The notes: generated by a model not told the origin, from the sequence alone. Counted from the first letter of the stretch, positions 7,036-16,530 are shown. The stretch: DNA of 43,542 nt from Oscillospiraceae bacterium (GCA_904501855.1 CAJGCI010000003.1:1-43542); one strand, 5' to 3'. Numbers and translations: made by a program.

Positions 7036-9276
7036 ATGATTGCTAAGGTTGCAGTTTCCAACGCAACATACTGGATTGATCAGCCCTATGATTATATCAT
7101 TCCTGATCATCTGTTGAATCAGGTCCAGATCGGCTGCCGTGTTATGGTACCGTTTTCCAGAGGCAACCGGGCAACGGAAGCGCTGGTAATCGGCATCACG
7201 GAGCAATCCGATTATGAAAAGCTGAAGGAGATCTCTCTTATTCTGGATCCGGAACCGGTTCTGTCAACGGAGATGGTGCAGCTGGCACTATGGATGCATG
7301 ATCGTTTCTTCTGCACTGTTTATGATGCCGTAAAATCCATGCTTCCTACCGGATTATGGTTCAATAAAAGCGGGAAGAAGAAAGCTTCCGATAAATATAT
7401 TGAATATATCAGTTTATCCGTCCCCGGCGAGGAAGCGGTCCGGATCGCGGAAACAAAACAGCGCAGAGCACCCCGTCAGGCAGAGGTTCTGAAAACTCTG
7501 GCACCACTCGGACAGGTTCAGTTGCGTGATCTGATGGAATTCATTCAGGTCTCCAGAGCAACCGTCGACAGCTTGGTGAAAGAAGAACTGGTGGAGATCA
7601 CTAAAGAGGAGACTTTCCGCCGTCCGGAACTGTTCCACGGAGATACGAAACCGCTTCCCATATTAAACGATGGTCAGCAGAAAGTATACGAAGAGATGCT
7701 GCCTCTGCTGTCGGAAAACAGCGGACAGGCGGCTCTGTTATACGGGGTTACTGGAAGCGGTAAGACCACAGTCTACATGCATCTTATCAGTCAGATGCTG
7801 AAACAGGACAAAGGTGCCATCCTTCTTGTTCCTGAGATCGCACTGACCCCGCAGATGATCCGTACGTTCTCGATGTATTTCGGAGATCAGGTTGCTGTTC
7901 TTCACAGCAGTCTCTCCGTGGGAGAACGATATGATGAATGGAAACGGATCCGATACGGACAGGCTACGGTCGTCATCGGGACCCGCAGCGCAATCTTCGC
8001 ACCGGTTCTTAATCTTGGCCTTATCGTAATCGACGAAGAGCAGGAGGATACCTACCGGTCGGAAAACACGCCTCGCTATGATGCCAAGGAGATCGCAAAA
8101 TACCGCTGCGTCAAATGCGGCGGACTCCTTTTACTGGGCAGCGCAACACCGGCGATTGAGAGCTGGTACGCGGCTCAGAACGGAAGCTATCATCTATATG
8201 AGCTTCATGGACGTTTTAACAATCAGAAACTTCCCACTGTAAGGATCGTCGATATGAAGCAGGAGCTTCGGCACGGTAACGGAAGGAATATCAGCCGAGT
8301 GCTGGAAGAAGAGATCCGCGAAAATCTCAACTCAGGAGAACAGACGATTCTCTTTCTAAACCGGCGCGGCAGAAACCGCCTGATTCAGTGCGGTGAATGC
8401 GGTTATGTTTATCAGTGTCCCAACTGCAGTGTTTCCATGACGTATCATTCCGACCGAAAGCGGCTGATCTGTCACTACTGCGGATACAGCACCCGGGTGG
8501 ATGAACATTGCCCGGACTGCGGAGGTATACTGAATTATGTCGGCGCTGGCACAGAACTCATTGAAGAGGAGCTGGACTCACTGTTCCCGGGCGTGGAAAC
8601 GCTCCGAATGGATGCCGACAGCGTTTCAAAGGCCGGCGGGCATAAGATGCTGTTCGAACAGTTTCGTGCCAAGAAGATCCCGATCATGATTGGAACTCAG
8701 ATGGTCACCAAAGGACTGGATTTCGAGAACGTTACACTGGTTGGCGTCCTGTCCGCGGATCAAAGCCTTTATGTGAATGATTATCGTGCCAACGAAAAAA
8801 CTTTTTCGCTGCTTACTCAGGTCGTTGGCCGCAGCGGTCGGGGAGAGCGTGAAGGCCGCGCGATCATACAGACATATACGCCGGATAATGATACCATTAA
8901 ACTATCCGCAAAACAGGATTACAAAGGCTTCTATGAGTCAGAAATCCGGCTTCGTGAACTTCAGCAGTCACCGCCTTTTCAGGAACTGTATTCCATTACT
9001 GTTTCCGGAACAGACGAATCGGAAGTCATCCGGTGCTGCCGCTATATCGATCAGGTCCTGACCAAATGGGAAAAGGAGCGTCCGGATCTTCATGTTCTCG
9101 GCATTGCTCCATATCATATCGTCATGGTAAACCGTCATTTCCGATACCGGGTTTCCATTCGGTGCAACGGAGACCGTGATATCCGGCAGCGGCTGGCTTC
9201 CATTGTTATTTACTGTAGCAAAAACAAAAAGTTTAAAGGTGTTTCTGTTTTTGCAGAAAGCAATCCCTTAGAATAG
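7036..9276 (+). CDS. priA: Primosomal protein N' (replication restart helicase PriA)
   Basis: PriA recognises stalled forks and reloads the replicative helicase. The N-terminal 3'-DNA-binding domain is followed by a superfamily 2 helicase core with Walker A GVTGSGKTT (about 237-245), motif II DEEQ (333-336), GSATPA (motif III), and motifs V/VI near GTQMVTKGLDFE and QVVGRSGRGER. A zinc-binding insertion with paired cysteines (CGECGYVYQCPNC, CHYCG, CPDCGG; about 451-495) is typical. The 746 residues are normal. Motif II has Gln where many PriA have His. AGGAGG at 7022-7027 fixes the start. Confidence 0.97.
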   Translation: MIAKVAVSNATYWIDQPYDYIIPDHLLNQVQIGCRVMVPFSRGNRATEALVIGITEQSDYEKLKEISLILDPEPVLSTEMVQLALWMHDRFFCTVYDAVKSMLPTGLWFNKSGKKKASDKYIEYISLSVPGEEAVRIAETKQRRAPRQAEVLKTLAPLGQVQLRDLMEFIQVSRATVDSLVKEELVEITKEETFRRPELFHGDTKPLPILNDGQQKVYEEMLPLLSENSGQAALLYGVTGSGKTTVYMHLISQMLKQDKGAILLVPEIALTPQMIRTFSMYFGDQVAVLHSSLSVGERYDEWKRIRYGQATVVIGTRSAIFAPVLNLGLIVIDEEQEDTYRSENTPRYDAKEIAKYRCVKCGGLLLLGSATPAIESWYAAQNGSYHLYELHGRFNNQKLPTVRIVDMKQELRHGNGRNISRVLEEEIRENLNSGEQTILFLNRRGRNRLIQCGECGYVYQCPNCSVSMTYHSDRKRLICHYCGYSTRVDEHCPDCGGILNYVGAGTELIEEELDSLFPGVETLRMDADSVSKAGGHKMLFEQFRAKKIPIMIGTQMVTKGLDFENVTLVGVLSADQSLYVNDYRANEKTFSLLTQVVGRSGRGEREGRAIIQTYTPDNDTIKLSAKQDYKGFYESEIRLRELQQSPPFQELYSITVSGTDESEVIRCCRYIDQVLTKWEKERPDLHVLGIAPYHIVMVNRHFRYRVSIRCNGDRDIRQRLASIVIYCSKNKKFKGVSVFAESNPLE

Positions 9277-9294
9277 CAGAAAGAAGGAACAAAC

Positions 9295-9798
9295 ATGGCA
9301 TTACGCAATATTCTTACAAACGGTGATGAGACTTTAAATAAACCATGCCGTCCCGTGACTGATTTCAACACCAGACTCCATATGCTTCTGGATGACATGG
9401 CGGAAACCCTGAAGCAGGCAGGCGGTGTCGGTCTGGCCGCACCGCAGGTCGGGGTTCTTCGCCAGGCGGTCATTGTCATGGAGACCAACGTACCAGAAGG
9501 TGAAGAGGAAAAGCTGATTGAACTCATCAATCCCGAGATCATTGCACAGGACGGTGAACAGACCGGTCCAGAAGGATGTCTCAGCGTTCCCGGAGAATAC
9601 GGGATCGTCACTAGGCCCATGAATGTTACTGTCAGGGCACAGAATCGCTTTGGACAGACTTTTGAAGTCAGCGGGACCGGTTTGACGGCACGCTGTTTCT
9701 GCCATGAGATTGATCATCTCAGCGGCCATCTGTTCCTTGAAAAATGTGAGCGAATGCTGACAGATGAAGAATTAGCAACAAATGAGGTCGAAGAATAA
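9295..9798 (+). CDS. def: Peptide deformylase
   Basis: Def removes the formyl group from nascent N-termini. All three metalloprotease motifs are present: GVGLAAPQVG (44-53), EGCLSVPG (93-100, metal ligand Cys95) and HEIDH (137-141). The 167 residues are typical. The residue before the HEIDH motif is Cys (CFCHEIDH) rather than the more usual Gln, with no obvious catalytic consequence. GAAGGA precedes the ATG. The stop overlaps fmt by one base (TAATG), joining the enzyme that adds the formyl group to the one that removes it. Confidence 0.97.
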   Translation: MALRNILTNGDETLNKPCRPVTDFNTRLHMLLDDMAETLKQAGGVGLAAPQVGVLRQAVIVMETNVPEGEEEKLIELINPEIIAQDGEQTGPEGCLSVPGEYGIVTRPMNVTVRAQNRFGQTFEVSGTGLTARCFCHEIDHLSGHLFLEKCERMLTDEELATNEVEE

Positions 9799-10718
9799 TG
9801 CGAATCGTATTTATGGGCACACCGGATTTTGCAAGTGCATCTCTGGAAGCCCTGCTGAAAAACAGATTTGATATTGCCGCTGTATTCACTCAGCCGGATA
9901 AACCACGCGGAAGAGGTATGGAAGTATCTTTCTGCGATGTGAAAAAGGTTGCTCTGGCACATGATCTTCCGGTTTATCAGCCCACCACGCTGCGGACTGA
10001 AGAAGCGGTTGATCTGATACGTGAGCTGAATCCGGACATTCTAGTTGTTGTCGCTTACGGAAAACTGATCCCGGACGACATTCTTGCCATTCCCAGATAT
10101 GGTGCTGTTAACGTACATGGTTCTCTTTTGCCGAAGTACCGCGGAGCCGCGCCCATCCAGTGGGCTGTTCTCAATGGCGATGAGATTACCGGAATTACCA
10201 CCATGTATCTTGCCAGCAAAATGGATTGCGGTGATATCATTTATCAGGAAGAGACAAAAATAGGGGAGTATGAAACTTCCGGAGAGCTGTTCGACCGTTT
10301 GAAAATCATGGGTGCTGATCTTTTGATCAAGACACTCAATGACATCGAATCCGGAACTGCTCCCAGAATTCCTCAGAACGATGAGGATGCTTCTGTTGTT
10401 CATATGCTGGATAAATCCATCTGTCCCATTGATTTCAATACTACTTCCAGACAGGTCATCAAAAAGATATATGGTCTTCAACCCTGGCCGGTCGCGGTAG
10501 CCGAAATCGGCGGAAATGAACTCAAGATTTTCAAAGCGGAGTATACCGGACGTAAGTTCGATAAAGCCGCAGGTACTGTTGTTGCGGCAGATAACAACGG
10601 AATAGAAATCGTCTGCGGGGACGGAATGTCGATCCTGATTACCGAGGTTCAGGCTTCCGGCAAAAAACGCATGCCAGCTTCGGACTATCTTCGCGGACAT
10701 CCGCTGGAGGTATTATGA
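9798..10718 (+). CDS. fmt: Methionyl-tRNA formyltransferase
   Basis: Fmt formylates Met-tRNAfMet from 10-formyl-tetrahydrofolate. The start MRIVFMGTPDFA and the formyl-transfer motif VHGSLLPKYRGAAPIQ (106-121) are diagnostic, with catalytic Asn105, His107 and Asp143 in the expected places. A C-terminal OB-fold tRNA-binding region follows, with QPWPVA marking its start. The 306 residues are normal. It overlaps def by one base and rsmB by four (ATGA), so def-fmt-rsmB-rlmN look like a coupled chain. Confidence 0.97.
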   Translation: MRIVFMGTPDFASASLEALLKNRFDIAAVFTQPDKPRGRGMEVSFCDVKKVALAHDLPVYQPTTLRTEEAVDLIRELNPDILVVVAYGKLIPDDILAIPRYGAVNVHGSLLPKYRGAAPIQWAVLNGDEITGITTMYLASKMDCGDIIYQEETKIGEYETSGELFDRLKIMGADLLIKTLNDIESGTAPRIPQNDEDASVVHMLDKSICPIDFNTTSRQVIKKIYGLQPWPVAVAEIGGNELKIFKAEYTGRKFDKAAGTVVAADNNGIEIVCGDGMSILITEVQASGKKRMPASDYLRGHPLEVL

Positions 10719-12031
10719 GTTCTCTGGATTCGCGTCTTGCAGCAGTTTATATTCTGAAACGCTTTCGAAAGCAGCGGTCCTGGGCTTCTGAGACGATCAC
10801 GTCCGCTCAAAACAGATATGATCTGGATCCCAGAGACACCGCCCTTGCTGCCGTACTCTCTAAAAGTGTTCTGGAAAATCAGTCCATGATTGATTTCTAT
10901 CTGAATCACTTCAGCAGCATTCCGCTGAATGATCTGGATGATGATGTTTTGGAACTGCTTCGGATCGGAATTGTACAGATCCTTTATATGGAACGTATTC
11001 CGGATTCCGCCGCAGTGGATACCGCCGTCTCCGGGTGCAGAGCTCTTGGCAGAAAAAAGGCATGCGGTTTTGTCAATGCAGTTCTGAGAAGTATTATCCG
11101 CAGCAAAAATGATCTTCCGGAACCGGAATCCAATGATCCGGCGGAAATCCTTTCCATCCGTTACAGCCACCCGAAATGGCTGGTTCAGCGTCTTATTCGT
11201 GAATACGGGAAAGAGCATGCGGAAGCATTTTTAAATGCGAACAACCAGATTGACAGCAGAACGTTGTTCGTCAATACGCTGATCTCAAACCTGGATCAGT
11301 TTAAATCCCTGCTTCAGCAGAATGAGATTTCATTCATTGAAGATCTGCCATGGCCGGATGCCGTACAGATCCCGCAGATGCGGCGTGTTGATCAGCTGCC
11401 TGGTTACGCGGAAGGAATGTTTTATATTCAGGATCCAGCTGCTCATGAAGTATCTGCTATTGCCGGGATTGCTCCGAACATGTCCGTATTGGACTGCTGC
11501 GCCGCCCCCGGTGGGAAGACCATAAGTGCTTCCATTACGATGGAAAACACCGGCAATGTAACGGCATGCGATATTCATGAGAAGAAGCTGAATCGCATCT
11601 TGGACAACTGCACACGTCTGCATATCTCTAATGTGGAATGTCATACTCACGATGCCCGTGAACCTCTCAGCGGCTTTTATGACGTTGTTTTAGCGGATGT
11701 TCCTTGTTCCGGTATGGGTGTTATCCGAAAACGCCCTGAGATCCGTTATAAGAGGGAAGAAGAAATCCAGGGTCTTCCTCAGATTCAGTACGACATTCTT
11801 TCCAACGTTTCAAAAAATGTGAAACCGGGCGGCACCCTCTTATATTCCACCTGCACAATTCTGAAAGAGGAAAATAATGACGTGATACAAAGATTTCTTT
11901 CCTCTCATTCAGAATTTGAGCTTGTTCCGTTTACCACTTTGGGCCAGAACTGTGACGGATTATATACTTTCTGGCCGCAAACACATCATACGGATGGTTT
12001 CTTTGTATGCAAAATGAAGAAAACAAGTTAA
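10715..12031 (+). CDS. rsmB: 16S rRNA (cytosine-967-C5) methyltransferase RsmB
   Basis: RsmB (Sun/Fmu) makes m5C967 in 16S rRNA. An N-terminal NusB-like helical RNA-binding domain (about residues 1-140, with LRIGIVQILYMERIP and GFVNAVLRSI) precedes a Rossmann methyltransferase domain with VLDCCAAPGGKT as the SAM motif. The two reactive cysteines sit in ADVPCSGMG and YSTCT. The 438 residues match the family. It is translationally coupled to fmt (ATGA), and its end overlaps rlmN by 25 bases. Confidence 0.95.
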   Translation: MSSLDSRLAAVYILKRFRKQRSWASETITSAQNRYDLDPRDTALAAVLSKSVLENQSMIDFYLNHFSSIPLNDLDDDVLELLRIGIVQILYMERIPDSAAVDTAVSGCRALGRKKACGFVNAVLRSIIRSKNDLPEPESNDPAEILSIRYSHPKWLVQRLIREYGKEHAEAFLNANNQIDSRTLFVNTLISNLDQFKSLLQQNEISFIEDLPWPDAVQIPQMRRVDQLPGYAEGMFYIQDPAAHEVSAIAGIAPNMSVLDCCAAPGGKTISASITMENTGNVTACDIHEKKLNRILDNCTRLHISNVECHTHDAREPLSGFYDVVLADVPCSGMGVIRKRPEIRYKREEEIQGLPQIQYDILSNVSKNVKPGGTLLYSTCTILKEENNDVIQRFLSSHSEFELVPFTTLGQNCDGLYTFWPQTHHTDGFFVCKMKKTS

Positions 12032-13053
12032 TAGATATCCGTTCACTGTCTCTTGATGAACTGAAATCCGAGATGGATCAAATGGGCCAGCCTTCATTTC
12101 GTGCCAAGCAGATCTTTCAGTGGCTCTCACGGGAAATCGGAAGTTTTGATGAAATGACGAATATTTCAAAGGATCTTCGTACTCAGCTTGCGCAGCGCTT
12201 TTATGTATATCGACCCACGGTTCTGAGCAAACAGGTTTCATCGGAAGACGGTACGATCAAATATCTCTGGGAACTGGAGGATGGTAACGCAGTTGAAACG
12301 GTTGTAATGAGCTACCACTACGGAAATACCATCTGTATTTCCACTCAGGTAGGCTGCCGTCAGGGCTGTGCATTTTGTGCCTCCACCATCGGGGGACTTG
12401 TTCGCAACCTGACTCCTTCCGAGATGCTCAGTGAAATCATTTTTTCACAGGCGGATTCCGGAAAACGAATCAATAACATTGTTCTGATGGGAATCGGAGA
12501 GCCTCTGGATAATCTGGATAATGTCATTAAATTCCTTCAACTGGTCAATTCTTCGGACGGCCTCAATATCGGTATGCGGCATATCACTCTGTCCACTTGC
12601 GGACTGGTTGAAAAGTTTGACAAATTGGCTTCATATAATTTACAATTAACTTTAACGGTTTCACTGCATGCACCCGACGATGAGACCCGTTCCAGAATCA
12701 TGCCGGCGAACCACGGTCGCGGCATTGATGCGCTTCTGGATGCCTGTATCCGGTATTACGAAAAGACCGGACGCAGGATCTCTTTCGAGTACGCAATGAT
12801 CGACGGTGTGAACGACTCGGATCATCACGCGGTCCTTCTGGCAAAATGTGCAAAAAAAGTCGGGGCACATGTGAATCTCATTACACTGAATTATGTCGCA
12901 GAACGTCCGTTTAAACCGACTACAGATGCTCAGATGGACTCCTTTATCAAAATCCTTACCGACAGGGGAGTCAATGTTACTGTAAGACGGAAATTAGGCA
13001 GCGACGTAGATGCCTCTTGCGGACAGCTTCGTCGTAAGAGAATGACGACATAG
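12007..13053 (+). CDS. rlmN: 23S rRNA/tRNA adenine-C2 methyltransferase RlmN (radical SAM)
   Basis: RlmN makes m2A2503 in 23S rRNA and m2A37 in some tRNAs by a radical SAM mechanism. The 4Fe-4S triad is Cys117, Cys121 and Cys124 (CRQGCAFC), preceded by ISTQVG. The C-terminal methyl-carrying cysteine is Cys338 (DASCGQL). An N-terminal helical domain with PSFRAKQIFQWL and the MGIGEPLDN and LSTCG blocks complete the family pattern. The 348 residues are usual. The start lies 25 bases inside rsmB, with no strong ribosome binding site, consistent with reinitiation. Confidence 0.96.
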   Translation: MQNEENKLIDIRSLSLDELKSEMDQMGQPSFRAKQIFQWLSREIGSFDEMTNISKDLRTQLAQRFYVYRPTVLSKQVSSEDGTIKYLWELEDGNAVETVVMSYHYGNTICISTQVGCRQGCAFCASTIGGLVRNLTPSEMLSEIIFSQADSGKRINNIVLMGIGEPLDNLDNVIKFLQLVNSSDGLNIGMRHITLSTCGLVEKFDKLASYNLQLTLTVSLHAPDDETRSRIMPANHGRGIDALLDACIRYYEKTGRRISFEYAMIDGVNDSDHHAVLLAKCAKKVGAHVNLITLNYVAERPFKPTTDAQMDSFIKILTDRGVNVTVRRKLGSDVDASCGQLRRKRMTT

Positions 13054-13061
13054 GAGTTGCT

Positions 13062-13799
13062 ATGGAGTATTTCGGAAAAACCGATATAGGGAAAGTACGA
13101 AAAGAGAATCAGGATGATTTCGCCATCCGGGAAGATACGGAACGCCGTCTAGTTGCCGCAGTAGTTTGTGATGGTATGGGAGGTGCGAAAGCCGGCGGAC
13201 TTGCCAGCAATCTAGGCACCAAGACCTTTATGGATTATCTGGACAGCCACCTGTTCAATTCCACTCTGAAACGACCTTCCTTCAGCAAGATCATATCCTC
13301 TGCTTGTGCTGAGGCCAACGGCATCGTTTATCAGTATTCCTGTTTCGATTCCGACTATAACGGCATGGGCACGACATTGGTGGGTGCGCTGATCCGAAAA
13401 GATCAGACCTTTATTGTCAATGTCGGTGACAGCAGAGCATATCTGATCGGCAAGAAAGCTATACAGCAGATCACATTGGATCATTCCCTCGTTGCAGAAA
13501 TGGTCCGCAGAGGAGAGCTTACGGAGGAACAGGCAAAGAATCATCCTCGTAAGAATATCATTACCAACGCACTGGGAATTGAAGGCGAGATCCAGTCGGA
13601 TATTTTTCATACCAAGTTGCATAAAGGAGACCGGTTGCTCTTGTGCAGTGATGGTATCACGAATATTATTTCCGACGAAGAGCTGCTGAGTTGCTCCCAG
13701 TTCTATGAATCAGCAGAAGAGTTCGTTAACCGTCTGATGCAGCTCGCACTGGATCGCGGTGCCCCGGACAATATCACGGCAGTAGCCGTTACTATTTAA
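13062..13799 (+). CDS. prpC: PP2C-type serine/threonine protein phosphatase (PrpC/Stp)
   Basis: This metal-dependent phosphatase reverses phosphorylation by the adjacent PASTA kinase. PP2C motifs run in order: GKVRKENQDDF (Asp18 a metal ligand), CDGMGG (36-41), GMGTTL, VGDSRAYL, a LCSDGITN block and GAPDNITAV at the end. There is no membrane segment, so it is cytoplasmic, and 245 residues is usual. AGGAG ends 5 bases before the ATG. Placement between rlmN and prkC is the standard Bacillota order. Confidence 0.96.
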   Translation: MEYFGKTDIGKVRKENQDDFAIREDTERRLVAAVVCDGMGGAKAGGLASNLGTKTFMDYLDSHLFNSTLKRPSFSKIISSACAEANGIVYQYSCFDSDYNGMGTTLVGALIRKDQTFIVNVGDSRAYLIGKKAIQQITLDHSLVAEMVRRGELTEEQAKNHPRKNIITNALGIEGEIQSDIFHTKLHKGDRLLLCSDGITNIISDEELLSCSQFYESAEEFVNRLMQLALDRGAPDNITAVAVTI

Positions 13800-13801
13800 G
13801 C

Positions 13802-13812
13802 AGGAGGTGATC
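13802..13812 (+). promoter_or_regulatory. Extended, near-perfect Shine-Dalgarno of prkC
   Basis: AGGAGGTGATC is complementary to 11 bases at the 3' end of 16S rRNA, and the core AGGAGG ends 9 bases before ATG 13817. It is the longest such match I noticed in the window, and it suggests strong initiation on the kinase gene. Confidence 0.75.
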
Positions 13813-13816
13813 ATAA

Positions 13817-15580
13817 ATGGAAAATGAAGAAAAATACATTGGAAAACTTCTTGATGACCGTTATGAACAGCTCGAGCTTATTGGTTCCGGCGGAATGAGT
13901 GTGGTATATAAATCACTGGACCGCAAACTGAATCGATATGATGCTATCAAGATCCTGAAAGACGATCTGATCGCCGATGATGAATCCAGAGAGCGTTTTC
14001 TGGCAGAATCCAGAGCCATCGCCATGCTCTCTCATCCGAACATCGTTTCAATCTATGATGTGGGACACAGCGACGATGTGGGAGATGCCATTGAGTATAT
14101 CGTTATGGAACTCATCGACGGCATCACACTCAAACAGTACATCAAAAAACGCGGCCAGCTGAACTGGAAGGAATCTCTCCATTTTTCGGCACAGATTGCG
14201 AAAGCTCTTGCACATGCACACGAAAAGGGCATCATTCACAGAGATATCAAACCTCAGAATATCATGCTGCTGAAAGACGGCACTATAAAAGTCGCTGATT
14301 TTGGTATTGCCGCACTTCAGAACAGCATGGGTGACTCCGACGAGGCACTGGGCTCTGTTCATTATATGGCACCGGAACAATCGAAAGGTGCCGCTGCCGA
14401 TGCACGCAGTGATATATATTCTCTCGGCGTCGTCATGTATGAAATGCTCACCGGCCAGTACCCTTACACCGGCGAGACACCGGAAGAGATCGCCATCAAG
14501 CATATTAACGGCAATCCTGTCCGTCCGCGCAAACTGAATAAATCCATCCCTGTCCGTCTGGAAAAGATCATTCTCAAAGCGATGTCCAGCGATCTGCAGA
14601 CCAGATATCAGACTGCAGAGGAATTGGTTCAGGATCTTGAAAACTTCCGTCAGGAACAGGTGACAGAGGAGATGAAATCCTCCATCGGTCCAATCGATTT
14701 GGACGGGAAGGACCCGGTTCCGGAACCCAAACCGTCCAGAAAAACCGCGGTAAAAAAGGAAGACAAACCGGTTCCGGAAGTTGCACCCATCCGGAATAAA
14801 GGAGAGCTGTCCAAGGAAAACTACAAGAAACGGCGCAGACGTTCCCGCAAAGTCACGATGCTTACCGGTGTTTTCTGTGTTCTGCTCCTGATTCTTGCAT
14901 TGGTCGCATTCCTCTGGAATTTCTGGCTGAAAGATCTTTTCTCCGCAAGTGAAAAAGTGGAGATTCCTGATTTCTCCGGTCAGAAGTATGAAGATGTGAT
15001 CAACAACAAGGAATACAAGGGTCTGTTTAATTTCTCCGAGAAAGTCGCGATCGATACGCAGCATGACTATGGTACGATCATCGGTCAGACTCCTGCAGCG
15101 CACAAAAACATGTCCAGACTTTCCAATGGCATTGACGTGGAATTTACCATCAGTTCCGGATATACCCAGGTGGAAGTTCCGGATGTCGGCGACGGGAAAT
15201 ATACCGGAGCGGAAGCAAAGAAGATCCTGGAAGACGCAGGTTTCGTCGTTCAGACCAACACAGCTCCTTCCGGCTCCATTAAAGAAGGATATGTGATCAG
15301 CTGCACTCCCGAGAAGGGGACCACTCAGGATATTGGTTCTACGGTCACGATTCTTATAAGCTCCGGTCCTGAAAAAACAACGGTTGAGATGCCGGAACTG
15401 GAAGGAAAGAACATTACGGAAGCCCGTGCAATTATCGAAGAGAATAGGCTGAAATTGTCGGATGAAATTACATATACTCCCAACAGCGGAAAGTCCTCCG
15501 GAACCGTAATTGGACAGGTTCCCAAGCCGGGAGTAAATGTCAGCAACGGAACTACGGTATATGTTGAAGTCGCCAATTAA
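13817..15580 (+). CDS. prkC: PASTA-domain Ser/Thr protein kinase PrkC/Stk
   Basis: This membrane kinase senses peptidoglycan fragments and phosphorylates growth and cell-wall proteins. The kinase domain (about 15-275) has a glycine loop GSGGMSVV, the ATP lysine in AIKIL (Lys45), HRDIKPQN (catalytic Asp143), DFG (161-163) and MAPEQ. A basic stretch (KKRRRRSRK) and one membrane helix (about 346-371) follow. Three extracellular PASTA domains cover about 380-447, 453-518 and 521-587, each with the VPD/IPD or MPE start and a late GxVIxxxP-type turn. The 587 residues are usual for three PASTA units. It is paired with the phosphatase upstream and rsgA downstream. Confidence 0.97.
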   Translation: MENEEKYIGKLLDDRYEQLELIGSGGMSVVYKSLDRKLNRYDAIKILKDDLIADDESRERFLAESRAIAMLSHPNIVSIYDVGHSDDVGDAIEYIVMELIDGITLKQYIKKRGQLNWKESLHFSAQIAKALAHAHEKGIIHRDIKPQNIMLLKDGTIKVADFGIAALQNSMGDSDEALGSVHYMAPEQSKGAAADARSDIYSLGVVMYEMLTGQYPYTGETPEEIAIKHINGNPVRPRKLNKSIPVRLEKIILKAMSSDLQTRYQTAEELVQDLENFRQEQVTEEMKSSIGPIDLDGKDPVPEPKPSRKTAVKKEDKPVPEVAPIRNKGELSKENYKKRRRRSRKVTMLTGVFCVLLLILALVAFLWNFWLKDLFSASEKVEIPDFSGQKYEDVINNKEYKGLFNFSEKVAIDTQHDYGTIIGQTPAAHKNMSRLSNGIDVEFTISSGYTQVEVPDVGDGKYTGAEAKKILEDAGFVVQTNTAPSGSIKEGYVISCTPEKGTTQDIGSTVTILISSGPEKTTVEMPELEGKNITEARAIIEENRLKLSDEITYTPNSGKSSGTVIGQVPKPGVNVSNGTTVYVEVAN

Positions 15581-15595
15581 TACAAAGAGGTATGT

Positions 15596-16501
15596 ATGCC
15601 GAAGGGAACGATAATCAAAGCATTAAGCGGTTTCTACTATGTGAAGACCGCAGATAAAATCGTACAGTGCCGCGCCAGAGGAAAGTTCCGCCTGGATGGA
15701 ATGACTCCTCTGGTCGGCGATCACGTCATCATTATCGAAGATCAGAATGGGGAAGGAAGGCTAGAAGAAATCCTTCCCCGTAAAAATTCCTTTATCCGTC
15801 CGGCAGTGGCCAATATCGATGTCATGGTATTTATTGCCGCTAACACGAATCCCGTCACGGATCCGTTTCTCATCGATCGCGTCTCTGTGATTTCCGAGTA
15901 TGCCGGTTGTGAAACTGTGATCTGTATCAATAAGACCGATATTGATTCCGGGGAAGAGTTGTATTCCATTTATGAAAAATGCGGATTTAAGGTGATCCCG
16001 ACCAGTGCTCTTACCGGTTCCGGCATTAATGAACTGAAAGATATCCTGAAAGGGAAGATCTCCGCCTTTACCGGAAACTCCGGTGTCGGGAAATCCAGTA
16101 TTCTCAATTCCATTTCACCGGATCTGAATCTGAAAGTGGATGATGTAAGCGACAAGCTCGGAAGAGGGAAGCACACCACCCGTCATGTGGAACTTCATAA
16201 CATTGGAGAGGATACTTATATCGCAGATACGCCGGGATTTGCCTCTTTTGATGTGGATATGATCGCCGGAATTGAAAAGGAAGATCTTCCTTCCTGTTTT
16301 CCGGAGTTTCGCCCCCATCTTGGAAAATGCCGATTTGATGACTGTTATCATATCAACGAACCGGACTGTTCTGTCCTCCGTGCATTAGCCAGCGGAGAGA
16401 TTCCGGAATCCCGTCATCAAAGCTATGTCCGTCTGTTTGAAGTGGCCAAAAACAGGAAGGACTGGGAGAATAAAAACAGAACAAAAAGCGGACGAAAATA
16501 G
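15596..16501 (+). CDS. rsgA: Ribosome small-subunit GTPase RsgA
   Basis: RsgA is a late 30S assembly GTPase with circularly permuted motifs. An OB-fold at the N-terminus (about 1-70) is followed by G4 NKTD (112-115), then G1 GNSGVGKSS (160-168) and G3 DTPGF (211-215). The C-terminal zinc site is Cys245, Cys250, His252 and Cys258. The 301 residues are normal. AAAGAGG lies 5 bases before ATG 15596; an ATG at 15592 is out of frame. Known Bacillota neighbours rpe and thiN do not follow; rpe is about 7 kb downstream. Confidence 0.97.
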   Translation: MPKGTIIKALSGFYYVKTADKIVQCRARGKFRLDGMTPLVGDHVIIIEDQNGEGRLEEILPRKNSFIRPAVANIDVMVFIAANTNPVTDPFLIDRVSVISEYAGCETVICINKTDIDSGEELYSIYEKCGFKVIPTSALTGSGINELKDILKGKISAFTGNSGVGKSSILNSISPDLNLKVDDVSDKLGRGKHTTRHVELHNIGEDTYIADTPGFASFDVDMIAGIEKEDLPSCFPEFRPHLGKCRFDDCYHINEPDCSVLRALASGEIPESRHQSYVRLFEVAKNRKDWENKNRTKSGRK

Positions 16502-16503
16502 TG

Positions 16504-16530
16504 TTGCCTAAGGCAATACTGTGTGATAAT
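16504..16530 (+). promoter_or_regulatory. Possible promoter for yebC
   Basis: TTGCCT (16504-16509) and an extended -10, TGTGATAAT (16522-16530), are separated by 15 bases, slightly short. The gap holds a small TTGCC-TAA-GGCAA hairpin without a U-run. A weak promoter is plausible because yebC lies outside the usual rsgA cluster. Confidence 0.35.

Noticed and set aside
14048..15103. Open frame of 351 codons antisense to the PASTA kinase
   Set aside because: The sense strand encodes all kinase and PASTA motifs; the antisense product has none.
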